A stretch of DNA of 36,524 bases. Origin: Hadesarchaea archaeon. Lineage in GTDB: Archaea > Hadarchaeota > Hadarchaeia > Hadarchaeales > Hadarchaeaceae. Numbering within the stretch: the first letter of the stretch is position 1; every line of letters begins with the position of its first letter. The DNA lies in the NCBI GenBank assembly GCA_030601675.1, contig JAUWBN010000013.1, positions 1-36,524 of the forward strand, given 5' to 3'. Below, piece after piece: positions 6,652 to 15,932 of the stretch. Made by a program: the position numbers and the translations under genes. The notes below the pieces were generated by a model. The model ran no database searches. It was not told the origin of the DNA and saw only the letters and a program-made list of their open reading frames with translations.

Positions 6652-7707
6652 TCATCGCCTTGTTTTATCAACTCCCCCAATGATGGGAATTTCACGTCCG
6701 CAGCTCGGGCACCGTCCATTTACCAATCTGGCCCCGACGAGCTCCAGCCCACGACGTTCAATCAGCAGCTCCCCGCACCCCGGGCAATAAGTGTTCTCGT
6801 ACCGATGCCCGGGGACGTTGCCGAGGTAGACAAACTCGATGCCCTCTGACACGGCCATGTCGCGTGCCCGCTCAAGTGTTGCCACCGGCGTGGGCGGAGC
6901 GTCGAATTTGTAAGCAGGGTAATAAGCGGTGAAGTGGAGCGGCGTTTGCTTGCCCGCCTCACGAAGGTGACGCTTGGCCAGCTCGCGCAATTGCTCATCT
7001 CGATCGTTGATGCCGGGGATGATGAGGTTCACGACTTCTACGTGCATCCCTAGTTTTTTCGCCTCGCGCACGTTCCGCCACACGACCTCGGTATCCCCGC
7101 CGCAATATTTGCGAACCACCGCCGCATCGCCCTTGGCATCTATGCACATCGCATCCAGCCCAGCACCGTGGAGCATTCGAAGCGCCTCGAGCGTCATATG
7201 GCCATTCGTGACGTAGGTGTTGTAGAACTCCTGCTTCCTCGCCAGCCTGAAAACATCGAGCGAGTACTCGAAAAGCAGTGTTGGCTCGTTAAACGAAATC
7301 GAGGTGCCTTGACATCGTTCCCGCAGCGCCTGCGCGACGAACTCCTCGGGGCTGATGTAGTTGGCAAGCTTTGGGTTGGGCGGAGACTTCGAGATGTGCC
7401 AGTTCTGACACCATGGGCAAGTGAGATTGCATGAGTATGTTCCAATCGTCAGCGCAACGCTGCCGGGCCAAAAATGATAGAATGGCTTCTTCTCGATGGG
7501 ATTCGCAGAGATTGAGCTTATGTCGCCATAGACGAGCGTGTAGAGCTTGCCGCCAATGTTCTTACGCGTCTTGCAGAAGCCGAGCGCGCCAGGGGCAAGC
7601 TTGCATCGCCGTTCGCAGAGGTTGCATTGCACCTTTCCGTCGCTCAACTGCTCACTCAGCATGGCTTGTCTAACAGTAGGCTGCTTTAAGAGTTCTTCAG
7701 ATCCCAC
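6652..7707 (-). CDS. amrS: AmrS-like radical SAM enzyme (pyruvate formate-lyase activase-related)
   Basis: The N-terminal CNLCERRCKLAPGALGFCKTR is the cysteine-rich module of the AmmeMemoRadiSam radical SAM proteins. The radical SAM cluster motif is CNLTCPWCQNW (CX3CX2C), followed by SFNEPTLLFEY and the barrel. The C-terminus carries a zinc ribbon with CPGCG and CPSCG. Family members cleave S-adenosylmethionine and are thought to modify protein partners such as Memo/AMMECR1; those partner genes are not in this window. The frame opens with a GTG at 7707; ATG 7662 (MLSEQLSDGKVQC) is a shorter alternative that keeps all domains. It converges on the surface protein gene, leaving 13 bases between the stops. 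Confidence 0.85.
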   Translation of the reverse strand: MGSEELLKQPTVRQAMLSEQLSDGKVQCNLCERRCKLAPGALGFCKTRKNIGGKLYTLVYGDISSISANPIEKKPFYHFWPGSVALTIGTYSCNLTCPWCQNWHISKSPPNPKLANYISPEEFVAQALRERCQGTSISFNEPTLLFEYSLDVFRLARKQEFYNTYVTNGHMTLEALRMLHGAGLDAMCIDAKGDAAVVRKYCGGDTEVVWRNVREAKKLGMHVEVVNLIIPGINDRDEQLRELAKRHLREAGKQTPLHFTAYYPAYKFDAPPTPVATLERARDMAVSEGIEFVYLGNVPGHRYENTYCPGCGELLIERRGLELVGARLVNGRCPSCGREIPIIGGVDKTRR

Positions 7708-7760
7708 TACTGCAGACAGTATTACACCAAAACAATTTTTGTGCTCCTCGCTAGAATAGC

Positions 7761-8816
7761 TTAGCCCAAGACCGCTGGCTTTTTACCCAAGTACTCTGCA
7801 ACTGTCAAGACCTTCTTCCGTCGGCGCTTACCCTCTTCCCATACCTCTCGCGTCCACTCTTTGAACTTCGGCTCGCGTGGCAAGTGGTGATCGTAAATCA
7901 TCAGCTTTACGTCGCTTTTCTCTAGAATCCGCACGGCGTTTGCTACCACGCGTCTCATGGTGGTTTTCGTGAGCAAATAACCCCTCATGTAGGTCATGGG
8001 GCCGTCTAGAATCAGCACATCCGGGTTTTCTCGAATGATCCAGTCTGCATAATCCTCAATGATTGGGCCATCGAGGTCGGAGGAATGAATCAGTTTCTCC
8101 CCATCCCGCTCTATGATTGTCGCGAAAACCCAACCCACGCGTGAGAACTCGATACCGTGGAAAAGCGCGGGAGTGAACCTGAGTTTGGTGCGCCCAAATT
8201 TGAATTCCTTGCCCTCCGGAAACTTCACTTCAATATTTTTGAACTTCAGTTCGGGGATCAACTTTGCTGATTTCCAATTCTTTACCCGATTCTGGAACCA
8301 CTTGCGCCCTTTTCCGAAAAGCTCCCTCCGACGCCGATTATAGTCGCCGAAGTCCTTGTCGCGGGCGCGGGGGATGTCCTCGAGCGGGTCGCCGTAGGTT
8401 TTTGGCTCACGCTCTTGCAGTACCTCCTCGAGCCCGACCCCGCCAAACGCACGGCAGAGGTTATCGAAGAAGTGCTCGGCCCGCCCCCGCTGGGAGTCGT
8501 TGATGTACTCGTTCGGGTTCTTCGTTAACAGGAGCTTTCCATCATAGAGTCCGCGGTCGAAGTCGGTGAAGTGGTCGTAGTGGTAGTGAGAGATCACCAC
8601 AACATCAGCCCTGTGGCTTGCCTTTCCGATCGCGCGTCTTCCCCGAGCCTCCCAGTAGAGCTTCTTCGCCCAAGACGCCGGGAAACTCGGCTGCATCACC
8701 GCGACGCCCGGGTCGATAAGGACCGAAACATCAGGGGTACGGACTAGGGTGCAACTACTTTTGGCGCCTAGAGAGTCGAACCACACCGGTTTAAAATCGA
8801 TATTCACGCGACCCAC
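7761..8816 (-). CDS. Metallo-beta-lactamase fold hydrolase, UPF0282 family
   Basis: The metal-binding signature SHYHYDHFTDF is near residue 75. Upstream is LVRTPDVSVLIDPGVAVMQPSFPAS and downstream are HGIEFSRVGWVF and LIHSSDLDGPI, the typical order in UPF0282 proteins. The conserved C-terminal motif IYDHHLPREPKFKEW is present. The reaction is unknown. The frame is open further upstream, but that extension overlaps the end of the kinase gene. GTG 8816 (VGRVNIDFKPVW) or GTG 8807 gives the usual family start. It is the third gene of a likely operon with the P-loop kinase and TIM-barrel isomerase. Confidence 0.82.
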   Translation of the reverse strand: MGRVNIDFKPVWFDSLGAKSSCTLVRTPDVSVLIDPGVAVMQPSFPASWAKKLYWEARGRRAIGKASHRADVVVISHYHYDHFTDFDRGLYDGKLLLTKNPNEYINDSQRGRAEHFFDNLCRAFGGVGLEEVLQEREPKTYGDPLEDIPRARDKDFGDYNRRRRELFGKGRKWFQNRVKNWKSAKLIPELKFKNIEVKFPEGKEFKFGRTKLRFTPALFHGIEFSRVGWVFATIIERDGEKLIHSSDLDGPIIEDYADWIIRENPDVLILDGPMTYMRGYLLTKTTMRRVVANAVRILEKSDVKLMIYDHHLPREPKFKEWTREVWEEGKRRRKKVLTVAEYLGKKPAVLG

Positions 8817-8841
8817 AAAAATGACTTGCTTCTCTTTATTA

Positions 8842-9465
8842 TTAGTTCTTAAAATACCCTTTTGACATCGCCTTGAGTTTTTCAATAACTTTTTGGAGTT
8901 CCCCCCGCAACTTCTCGAGGTCGTCCGAATCGTTCCTCACCACGAGCACGGGCGCCCCGATGTGTTTTGAGAGCTCCCCGTGATCATCGTGTTTGTAAGT
9001 AATCTCCATTTCCTCCCTTGAAACTAGGTGTGCATCCAATCCTTTCCCCAGCTTGACCCGCCGAACATTTCGTTCCCAGCACATGTCCCACGGACAGTCA
9101 ATGTAAACGATGAGCGAGCCGCGTATCAACACGGGATCGAAGTGTTTGAATGCCCGTCGATAATTATCGCGCGAAAACTCGATAAACGACAATCGGCTCG
9201 GTGACTGTAGCTTAAGCGCCTCTTGGTTCAGCGCTCGCGCGAGGTCGTCCCAAACCGTGTCATCGATGATCTTTACCCCTCCCCCTGGGGCTGGGCGGTG
9301 CCTTTTGTGCTCAACATCCGTGTCGAAGATGTGTTTCAAAAACGGAAAATCATCGATGCGCTTGAGCTCGCCCCCATAGCCCCGCGCTCGAAGCTCCTCC
9401 TCGAGTATCTGATAGATCACAGACTTCCCGCAGCCCGGCCTGCCGATCAAAAAAACGTTAGGCAA
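8842..9465 (-). CDS. P-loop nucleotide-binding kinase-like protein
   Basis: A 207-residue single-domain P-loop protein. Walker A is GRPGCGKS at residues 8-15. A later segment FIEFSRDNYRRAF contains the acid-rich second half expected of small-molecule or nucleoside kinases, and LIVYIDCPWDMCWERNVRR resembles the lid/NMP-binding part of AAA_33/adenylate-kinase-like folds. The substrate cannot be told. It starts four bases after the isomerase gene stop and ends just before the UPF0282 gene, so all three are probably co-transcribed. Confidence 0.7.
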   Translation of the reverse strand: MPNVFLIGRPGCGKSVIYQILEEELRARGYGGELKRIDDFPFLKHIFDTDVEHKRHRPAPGGGVKIIDDTVWDDLARALNQEALKLQSPSRLSFIEFSRDNYRRAFKHFDPVLIRGSLIVYIDCPWDMCWERNVRRVKLGKGLDAHLVSREEMEITYKHDDHGELSKHIGAPVLVVRNDSDDLEKLRGELQKVIEKLKAMSKGYFKN

Positions 9466-9469
9466 GGGC

Positions 9470-10438
9470 TCACCCGAAGATCGTTCTTAAAAACCCGTTC
9501 TCCCCCTGCATGATCTCGTTGCGGCGCATCACTTGCTCCTTTGTCTTGATCGCCGTCTCGACCACGATTAGCTCGGCGCCCTTGTCGCGAACGAGCTGCG
9601 CATAACGCACTAGATTCTCTCGCTTGAACAGACCCAGGCCCTCCTGTAGCGGCGGGTGGAAGATGCGCTTGCCCGGCACGTAGTCGTTCAGGTGCACTTC
9701 CTTGAACATGCCATCGGGGATTTCCTCGATGATTTTTTCCGGCGGATCCGGCACCGGCTTACCGACATCCGCGCGGGTGAACCAGTGCCCGATATCGAAG
9801 TTGAAGTAGACCTCTACCCCTTGCCCTCGAACTTCCTCGATCACGCTAGAAATTTCCTCGGGCTCTACGAACACAGCGTCAAAGGCCGTGTTGTTCTCGA
9901 GGTGGAGCACGACTTTCCGAGCAGCCGCGAACTCGCCCAGCTCGAGCACGCTGCGGACCAAGCTAGCCCGAACTAGATCGAGGTACTTGCCGCTCGTGTG
10001 GTAAAATGGCACTACCCCGGGATGAAGTATGCAGTATTCACACCCTATGCTGGAGGCGAACTCGAGGTAACGCTTGTGGAGCTTAACTGCCGCCCGACGG
10101 TCGATCTCATCGGGTGCGCAGACACCAGCGCCGACATAGGTGTATGGTAAATGAAGCGAGAGGGATATGCTGGCTCGCTCGGCCGCGCTTTTAGCTTCCC
10201 GCCTGGCTTCCCCGGTGAAGGTGAGGTAAGGGTTCGGCACCGCACCATCTAGCTCTACGTGGTCAAGACCCATCGCCTTGGCCACTTGGACCTGTCGAGC
10301 GATATCTCCTTTCGCCGTGACCTGAACGGTGGCATCCATGTCCGCGACGCTTAGCTCACCGGCCTCGAGCCTGCGCTTGTCCGCCTCACTCAGGTACTCG
10401 AAGTAGAGCAAATTCGTGAAGTTCCTGCCTAGCCGCAT
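9470..10438 (-). CDS. TIM-barrel sugar-phosphate isomerase/epimerase-like protein (AP endonuclease 2 superfamily)
   Basis: The 322-residue product shows the metal-binding strand ends of the xylose-isomerase-like/endonuclease IV barrel in order. These are LHLPYTYVG, CILHPGVVPFYH, VVLHLENNTAFDAVF, YFNFDIGHWF, FKEVHLNDY and a final ELIVVETAI. Those His, Glu and Asp residues normally bind two or three divalent metals. Endonuclease IV itself has a stricter motif set, so a sugar isomerase or epimerase role is more likely. It heads the minus-strand operon that continues with the P-loop kinase and UPF0282 hydrolase. The three together suggest a small-molecule pathway, but I cannot name it. Confidence 0.72.
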   Translation of the reverse strand: MRLGRNFTNLLYFEYLSEADKRRLEAGELSVADMDATVQVTAKGDIARQVQVAKAMGLDHVELDGAVPNPYLTFTGEARREAKSAAERASISLSLHLPYTYVGAGVCAPDEIDRRAAVKLHKRYLEFASSIGCEYCILHPGVVPFYHTSGKYLDLVRASLVRSVLELGEFAAARKVVLHLENNTAFDAVFVEPEEISSVIEEVRGQGVEVYFNFDIGHWFTRADVGKPVPDPPEKIIEEIPDGMFKEVHLNDYVPGKRIFHPPLQEGLGLFKRENLVRYAQLVRDKGAELIVVETAIKTKEQVMRRNEIMQGENGFLRTIFG

Positions 10439-10500
10439 TCGACCACGAAGTTGGTTAGGGGACGGTTAAATTAACCTTTGCGCGTGCAGGCTTTCAACAA

Positions 10501-10540
10501 AATAAAAAAGTTGGGGGCCACGAGCCGTGTTAGAGCCCCC
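10501..10540 (-). terminator. Intrinsic terminator after the DUF2135 gene
   Basis: GGGGGC at 513-518 (offset 10000) pairs perfectly with GCCCCC at 535-540, enclosing a further CACG/CGTG stem. On the minus strand it is followed by CTTTTTTATT. It lies 12 bases past the stop codon at 10553. Confidence 0.75.
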
Positions 10541-10552
10541 TTTGCCTTTTGT

Positions 10553-11443
10553 TCATGTACCAGCAGTAACTGTGCCGCCACCGGTGCCCGTCATCGACAG
10601 CGTCGCGACATGCCAGTCATAACCATAAGTAGTGCTGTAGCCGGTCTCTGTTGTAACGTCATCGGGAGTGAAAGTGTGTATGTATGTGTGGTATGCTCCC
10701 CCTGCGATGCTTATCCTGACCGTTGCAGTGGTATTTGCAGTAACATCATGAGCGCTGTAATATCTTACTTTAACGACATAGTCGCCAACCTGGGCGCTCT
10801 GCATCGTAAAGTGCTCCGGGCCATAACCATTTACATCATCGACATCCAGTTCCGCGCCCGATATTCCACCTGCGGCTTCAGTTTTTTGTCCAAAGTAGGT
10901 ATGCTCGTTATCTGGGTCCCATACGTGTAGATCGACATCCGTTCCGTCGGTGCCCCACGTGAGCTGTATCCAGATGTCCATCACCGGGATGTTGGCGGTT
11001 ACCTTGAATTCATCGCTTTGGGCAACGGTGTTCCCTGCTTCGTCTTTGACTGTTATCCAAAACGTATTTGTGCCGCTTATCAGCACGCGCGTCTCCTTAA
11101 ATGCCCAAATGCCGTCACCTACCGTCGTGTCGTCATGGGTGCCGTCATCGTATGCAGGAATTTCTTCGTCCACACCATTGAAGTTCAGATAGACCTTGCC
11201 CCTAAATGTCGTTTCACCTGGTTGGGGGTTCTTCACCGTCCCCTTGATTTGCTGCACTCTTTGGTCGGTTGTGCCACCGCTAACTATTGTGTTCCCGTCC
11301 TCGTCCACGAGCCCCGTGATGTATGCTTCGCCAAAGCCGCCCGGTCCTTTTAGCACTAAGAAGTATGTGCCCACGCCCGCTGCAACTACGATTACAATAA
11401 TCACTATCACGATACCCATTGCGGAGATTCCTTTTTGCTTCAA
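10553..11443 (-). CDS. Secreted or pilus-like protein with DUF2135 (YfaP-type) domain and class III-like leader
   Basis: The N-terminus MKQKGISAMG followed by about 20 hydrophobic residues (IVIVIIVIVVAAGVGTYFLV) resembles an archaeal class III (prepilin) signal, cleaved by a PibD-like peptidase after KG. A first beta-rich domain spans roughly 35-145 (GTVKNPQPGETTFRGKVYLNF). A DUF2135 domain covers about 150-245, with the hallmark TDVDLHVWDPDNEHTYFG and the AGDY-like QVGDYVVKVRYY. The start is a TTG at 11443, supported by GGAGGT six bases upstream and a TTTAAAA TATA element further up. It has its own strong terminator, so it is probably monocistronic. It is possibly a cell-surface or minor pilin subunit. 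Confidence 0.72.
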   Translation of the reverse strand: MKQKGISAMGIVIVIIVIVVAAGVGTYFLVLKGPGGFGEAYITGLVDEDGNTIVSGGTTDQRVQQIKGTVKNPQPGETTFRGKVYLNFNGVDEEIPAYDDGTHDDTTVGDGIWAFKETRVLISGTNTFWITVKDEAGNTVAQSDEFKVTANIPVMDIWIQLTWGTDGTDVDLHVWDPDNEHTYFGQKTEAAGGISGAELDVDDVNGYGPEHFTMQSAQVGDYVVKVRYYSAHDVTANTTATVRISIAGGAYHTYIHTFTPDDVTTETGYSTTYGYDWHVATLSMTGTGGGTVTAGT

Positions 11444-11597
11444 TTATTTACCTCCGAAGAAGGTTGTTTTTGCTCTTTTAAATGTTTTCTGGGCTTTTAT
11501 CCTTTGGTTCTAGAACTTTGGCGGGTATACGTTCTAGCACTCCCCGTAATTTAAACACATCATGAAAGGAGGACCCTTTGTCCATGCCGGAAAGCGT
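11444..11597 (-). promoter_or_regulatory. Promoter region of the DUF2135 gene with GTTCTAG repeats
   Basis: On the minus strand a TTTAAAA TATA-like element lies near 11476-11483 and GGAGGT precedes the TTG start. Upstream are two copies of GTTCTAG near 11507 (as the palindrome GTTCTAGAAC) and 11531. Their spacing is about two helical turns, as expected for a bound regulator. No regulator is identified. Confidence 0.35.
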
Positions 11598-12350
11598 TTA
11601 CGCTCTGGATGGTTCCACTTTGCGTCCACAATTTGGGCAGAATTTTGCACCCGGTTCCAGTTTCGCGCCGCAGTTAGGACAGATGTTTGCCTTCTCCGCC
11701 GGTTTGCTCGGCACGACCTCTGCTGGGCGCTCTGATGGGCGGGTAAAGAAGCCCAGTATTTTTTCTGGATTGGTAATGCCTTTATGAAAATGTACATCCC
11801 ACTCCCGAGTCTTCAGTTTAAAGCGGGCACAATCGTTCGTGCCATCCTTATAGCTCTTGATGAGGGTGGCACCATCTGAAAACTCGCTGATCGGCAACCA
11901 ATCTATCAGAAAAGCGATTCTTCGCGCCCCATACTCGACGTGCACAAAACCTCTGGCACGTTTACCACGTGGGCCCAACACAAGCAATGAACGATTTTTG
12001 TGAATCGAGTGCGCGGCCAACGCTGTAGCTTTACATCCCTTGCACTCATCTAGTCCAGGTGGCCACTCCCCACCGCATACGGGACACTTCCCCCATGGAG
12101 TTTTCTCAGGTTTCGGTGCTGGTTTTTCCGGGGGCTTTTCCACCGCAGGCGCAGGCGCTGTGGGCTTTTCTGCCACGGCAATTTTCGGTGCGGCTGGTTT
12201 TTCTGCAATCTCCTCCAATCCGGCGCTATACTTCGCTTTGAGTTCCTTGTACGTGGGCTCGGAGATTTCACCGCGGACGAGCCTCTCGTCTAGCATTTTA
12301 AGCATTTCTTCCAATTTTTTTCTTCGCCGCGATTTTTTCTTCTTCGCCAA
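11598..12350 (-). CDS. Zinc-ribbon protein with SHOCT-like N-terminus
   Basis: The N-terminal KKLEEMLKMLDERLVRGEISEPTYKELKAKY is a short helical hairpin resembling SHOCT/oligomerisation modules. A long Pro/Ala/Lys linker follows. Then a first zinc knuckle CPVCGGEWPPGLDECKGC, a ~100-residue beta-rich domain of unknown family, and a C-terminal zinc ribbon CPNCGAKLEPGAKFCPNCG. I chose TTG 12350 because GGGGTGA lies four bases upstream and a TTTAAAT element near 12395 sets transcription to start inside the longer GTG frame (12404). Function unknown; a bridging or nucleic-acid-associated protein is possible. Confidence 0.65.
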   Translation of the reverse strand: MAKKKKSRRRKKLEEMLKMLDERLVRGEISEPTYKELKAKYSAGLEEIAEKPAAPKIAVAEKPTAPAPAVEKPPEKPAPKPEKTPWGKCPVCGGEWPPGLDECKGCKATALAAHSIHKNRSLLVLGPRGKRARGFVHVEYGARRIAFLIDWLPISEFSDGATLIKSYKDGTNDCARFKLKTREWDVHFHKGITNPEKILGFFTRPSERPAEVVPSKPAEKANICPNCGAKLEPGAKFCPNCGRKVEPSRA

Positions 12351-12440
12351 GGTTTCACCCCAACTTTCCTCAATCTGATTTAGCGTTTGTCTAGATTTAA
12401 ACACTTGCCACGCGCTTTTTTTATGTATCGCGCCACTTGA

Positions 12441-13364
12441 CTACCTCACGTAATCCAGCCAATCCCCGTACTTCGGCTCCCTCCCACGAACAGCTTCGAA
12501 AAATATGTGCTGGAGCTCCTCGGTGATTTTCCCTCGCTTCCCGCTCCTTATACGGTTGCCATCCACTTCCCGGATGGGCGTTACCTCTGCCGCGGTACCC
12601 GTGAAGAAAGCTTCGTCGGCGCGGTAAAGTCTATCTTTTGAGATATCCTCTTCTTTGAATGGAATCGCTTTATCACGGGCAATTTTTATAATTGAGTCCC
12701 GGGTGATGCCCCTGAGCGCGCCTGAGGAGAGCGGTGGGGTTATGAGTGTACCTTTCTCAACGATAAACAAATTCTCCCCCGGACCCTCCGCCACGTACCC
12801 ATCGATGTTCAGGAGAATCGCCTCATCGTAGCCCGAGTTAAGAGCATCAACTTTCGCCAAGATTGAGTTCGCGTAGTTTGCGACCAGCTTGGCCTGGGGT
12901 GGCAGGATGCGAGGGTGAATTCGAAGCCAAGGGGAGATCTTCGCCCGGATTCCGCGCTCGAGCCCCTCCTCACCCAGGTAGGTACCCCAAGGCCAGACCG
13001 CTATCGCCACGTTCATTTTGGAGCCCTCTGGGTTCAGCCCCATGACGCCGTAACCGTAGAAGGCGATGGGGCGGATGTAGCACTCATCTATCTCGTTCGC
13101 CTTTATCGTTTCCTTGACCCCTTTTACCAGCTCCTTGACCGAGTACGGGAGTTTCATCCCAACGAGTTTTGCCGAATCCTCCAGCCTTTGGATGTGATCC
13201 TTGAGTCTGAAGACCGCTGGGCCCTTCTCGGTTTTGTAGCAGCGGATACCCTCGAAGACACCCAAACCATAGTGAAGGGTGTGGGTGAGCACGTGCACGT
13301 TTGCCTTTTCCCACGGAACGAGTTTTCCGTCCATCCAAATGAACTTCGTTGGTGTTAATCCCAT
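12441..13364 (-). CDS. ilvE: Branched-chain amino acid aminotransferase
   Basis: This PLP enzyme of fold type IV makes valine, leucine and isoleucine from their 2-oxo acids. Conserved stretches are [45 protein letters not shown], the active-site lysine region [22 protein letters not shown], the phosphate-binding GPGENLFIV and [11 protein letters not shown]. Its length (~307 aa) is normal. ATG 13364 ([13 protein letters not shown]) has GAGG just upstream; a GTG at 13373 is possible. A TATA element (TTATAAA near 13395) gives it its own promoter, separate from the class V aminotransferase gene upstream. No other branched-chain genes are nearby. Confidence 0.92.
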   Translation of the reverse strand: MGLTPTKFIWMDGKLVPWEKANVHVLTHTLHYGLGVFEGIRCYKTEKGPAVFRLKDHIQRLEDSAKLVGMKLPYSVKELVKGVKETIKANEIDECYIRPIAFYGYGVMGLNPEGSKMNVAIAVWPWGTYLGEEGLERGIRAKISPWLRIHPRILPPQAKLVANYANSILAKVDALNSGYDEAILLNIDGYVAEGPGENLFIVEKGTLITPPLSSGALRGITRDSIIKIARDKAIPFKEEDISKDRLYRADEAFFTGTAAEVTPIREVDGNRIRSGKRGKITEELQHIFFEAVRGREPKYGDWLDYVR

Positions 13365-13463
13365 CTGCCTCACAACACGATTTTCCCTCTTCTTTATAAT
13401 GATAGTGTCAATCCCTGAAATTTTCCTATTAGAAGCATCACCCGTCGTGGGGTTGGAGGTTCC

Positions 13464-14528
13464 TTACTTCGCTGCCTCCGCAAGAGCCTGAAGCATCTCG
13501 GCCACATCCTCGAGGCGAATGTATCCCATGTTCCCTATCCTGAAGGTCCGCTCCTTCAGATCCCCGTATCCCTTCGCCAGCTCAAATCCGCGCTCGCGCA
13601 TCCTTTCGTACACCTCGGACCCGCTTACCCTCTCAGGGGCGTTCAGGCAAGCTACGGTCGGGCTCTCGTACCCCCGCTCGGGAAAGAGCGAAAGACCCAA
13701 GTTCTCGATCCCCTCCTTAATCCTCCGCATCCGCTCAGAGTAGAACTCGAAGCGTTTCCGCTTGCCCCCCTCGGCCTCGATCAGCTCCAGCTCTTTGTTC
13801 AAGGCGAGGATTTGTGAGATGGGTGGGGTCATGTGGGTGCTGCTTTCCCCCTCCTGATACTTCTCGTACAATTTGAGATCGAAATACCATCCCTTGTTTT
13901 TAGCCCGCTCCGATCGCTCGAGAGCCCCCTCGCTCACGCTCGCCACGGCCAACCCCGGTGGAATCCCGAAGCACTTCTGCGAACTCCCGAAGCAGACGTC
14001 TATCCCCCACCCATCGACCTTGAGCTCGACCCCGCCCATCGCGCTCACCGCGTCGACGAAGAGGAACTTCCCGTGCTCCTTGACGACCTTTGCAAGCTCC
14101 AGAAGCGGGTTCAGAAGCCCCACGCTCGTCTCATTATAGGTTATCGCAACCGCCTCGACATCGGGGGCCGAGGAAAGCTTCTCATCAAGGAGTTCTGGGG
14201 TCGTGGGCTTGCCGAGCTCTGCCTCAAGTCGCTCGACAATTTTCCCGTTGGACTCTCCCACCTCAGCGTAACGCTTTCCGAACGCCCCGTTGATGCAGCA
14301 CAGCATTTTCCGCTCGACGCAGTTTCGGACCGTGGCCTCCATTACGCCAGAGCCAGAACTCGGGAAGAGGAAGACCTTGTTCTTGGTCTCGAGGAACTTC
14401 TGGAGCCTCTGAACGGTTGCACGGTGCAGTTCTCTGTATTCCTCGCTGCGGTGGCTGAACATCTGGCGTTTCATCTCCTCCAGAACTTCTGGTCGGCAAG
14501 CGACTGGCCCGACTGTGAAGAGCTTCAT
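13464..14528 (-). CDS. Class V aminotransferase (serine-pyruvate / alanine-glyoxylate type)
   Basis: Fold type I, class V PLP enzyme. It begins MKLFTVGPVACRPEVLEEM, as serine/alanine-glyoxylate aminotransferases do. The PLP lysine sits in CFGSSQKCFGIPPG, the aspartate that holds the pyridine nitrogen in LFVDAVSAMGG, and the substrate arginine region in FRIGNMGYI. The specific amino donor cannot be told; serine-pyruvate, alanine-glyoxylate and related aspartate-using activities share this pattern. The start is fixed by ATG 14528, one base after the thiC stop, with GGTGA upstream, so it is translationally coupled to thiC. This may hint at a role near thiamine or one-carbon metabolism. Confidence 0.85.
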   Translation of the reverse strand: MKLFTVGPVACRPEVLEEMKRQMFSHRSEEYRELHRATVQRLQKFLETKNKVFLFPSSGSGVMEATVRNCVERKMLCCINGAFGKRYAEVGESNGKIVERLEAELGKPTTPELLDEKLSSAPDVEAVAITYNETSVGLLNPLLELAKVVKEHGKFLFVDAVSAMGGVELKVDGWGIDVCFGSSQKCFGIPPGLAVASVSEGALERSERAKNKGWYFDLKLYEKYQEGESSTHMTPPISQILALNKELELIEAEGGKRKRFEFYSERMRRIKEGIENLGLSLFPERGYESPTVACLNAPERVSGSEVYERMRERGFELAKGYGDLKERTFRIGNMGYIRLEDVAEMLQALAEAAK

Positions 14529-14529
14529 G

Positions 14530-15840
14530 TCACCTTTTCCCCACGTTGGGTGAATGGGTTTCACCACTTTTCTTTAAGTAAGTGTCAACCATCTTGATGG
14601 CGCAGTATTTGGAGCACATGGCACAGACCTTTGGATCAAGCGTCGGCGGCCTCCGCTTCCTGAGCTCTTGTGCCTTCTCGGGATCAATCGCGAGCTCGAA
14701 CTGCTTCGTCCAATCCAGCGCCCTCCGTGCCTTCGCCATCTCGTCGTCGCGCTCCCAACCTATGCCCTTGACGATGTCTGCCACGTGAGCGGCGATTTTT
14801 GTGGCCACCACCCCCTCCTTCACATCTTCGATGTCCGGCAGGCAAAGATGCTCAGCTGGGCTGACGTAACAGAGGTAGTCGGCCCCCGCCCACGCTGCAA
14901 TCGCGCCTCCAATCGCACCGACGAGATGGTCGTAGCCTGGAGCTATGTCAGTCACAATTGGTCCAAGCACGTAGAACGGCGCCCCTTTGCAGATAGTTTT
15001 TTCGAGTCGAACGTTCGCCTCGATGTGATCGAGCGGCAGGTGCCCGGGCCCCTCGACCATCACCTGCACATCCTTGGCCCAAGCCCGCTCGACAAGTTCG
15101 CCGAGCGTAAGCAACTCCTGAAACTGGGCAACATCTGAGGCGTCTGCAAGGCACCCGGGGCGCATCCCATCCCCTAGGCTGAGCGTGAGGTCGAATTCCC
15201 GCGCGAGCTCGAGCAGATAGTCGAACTCCTTGTAAAGTGGATTCTCCTCGTTGTTGTGAATTATCCAAGCCGCGAGGAAGGAACCCCCACGACTCACGAC
15301 CTCGAGCAGCCTGCCGCTTCGCCTCAGAGCTTCGATCGCAACTTTGGTGACGCCGCAGTGCACGGTAACGAAATCGACGCCGTCCTCGGCATGCCTTCGA
15401 ATAGCGTTGAAAATATCGTCTGAGGTCATGTCCACTATATCGCCCCGCTTGGCCACCTCGATGCCGGCTTGGTAGATCGGCACGGTCCCCACGGGCACGT
15501 TCACGGCGCGGAGAATCCGCCTTCTGACCTCATCGATGTCGCCGCCTATGCTGAGGTCCATCACCGTGTCGGCCCCATACCTGACCGCGACCTTTGCCTT
15601 CTCGACTTCCTCATTGATGTCCGCGTAGTCGGGCGAGGTACCGATGTTGGCGTTTATTTTCGTCCGCAATCCCTCGCCTATGCCCCGAACGCTGACATTT
15701 TCACGCCTCGCGTTGCGGGGGATGATCAACCTACCCGCCGCTAGCCCCCGTAATAAAAATTCAACTGGCTTTCCCTCGGCTTTCGCGACCGCCTCCGCCT
15801 CGGGCGTCACCGCGCCGCGCTTGGCCTCCTCCATCTGCAT
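14530..15840 (-). CDS. thiC: Phosphomethylpyrimidine synthase ThiC
   Basis: ThiC converts aminoimidazole ribotide to the thiamine pyrimidine HMP-P by radical SAM chemistry. Family motifs are present: [67 protein letters not shown] and [13 protein letters not shown]. The C-terminal cluster motif reads CAMCSKYC (CX2CX3C). The bacterial enzymes I know have CX2CX4C, so the spacing should be compared with archaeal relatives. The domain is the short archaeal form without the bacterial N-terminal extension. ATG 15840 has GAGG upstream; a TTG at 15858 is possible. I see no TPP riboswitch upstream. Confidence 0.93.
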   Translation of the reverse strand: MQMEEAKRGAVTPEAEAVAKAEGKPVEFLLRGLAAGRLIIPRNARRENVSVRGIGEGLRTKINANIGTSPDYADINEEVEKAKVAVRYGADTVMDLSIGGDIDEVRRRILRAVNVPVGTVPIYQAGIEVAKRGDIVDMTSDDIFNAIRRHAEDGVDFVTVHCGVTKVAIEALRRSGRLLEVVSRGGSFLAAWIIHNNEENPLYKEFDYLLELAREFDLTLSLGDGMRPGCLADASDVAQFQELLTLGELVERAWAKDVQVMVEGPGHLPLDHIEANVRLEKTICKGAPFYVLGPIVTDIAPGYDHLVGAIGGAIAAWAGADYLCYVSPAEHLCLPDIEDVKEGVVATKIAAHVADIVKGIGWERDDEMAKARRALDWTKQFELAIDPEKAQELRKRRPPTLDPKVCAMCSKYCAIKMVDTYLKKSGETHSPNVGKR

Positions 15841-15932
15841 AATTTGGCCTCGATACAAAGTGCTTGCCCGAGTTGAAAAAGGCTTTCATTTTTTAAGTCC
15901 GGAGGTTTAGTTATGAAACTGGAGGTGGCCGA

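Noticed and set aside
13436-13456. Shared 14-mer CCCGTCGTGGGGTT with about 32442-32458
   Set aside because: A 14-base match is expected by chance in a window this long, and the flanks differ.
15841-15932. TPP riboswitch upstream of thiC
   Set aside because: None of the conserved THI-box elements is visible in the short gap.
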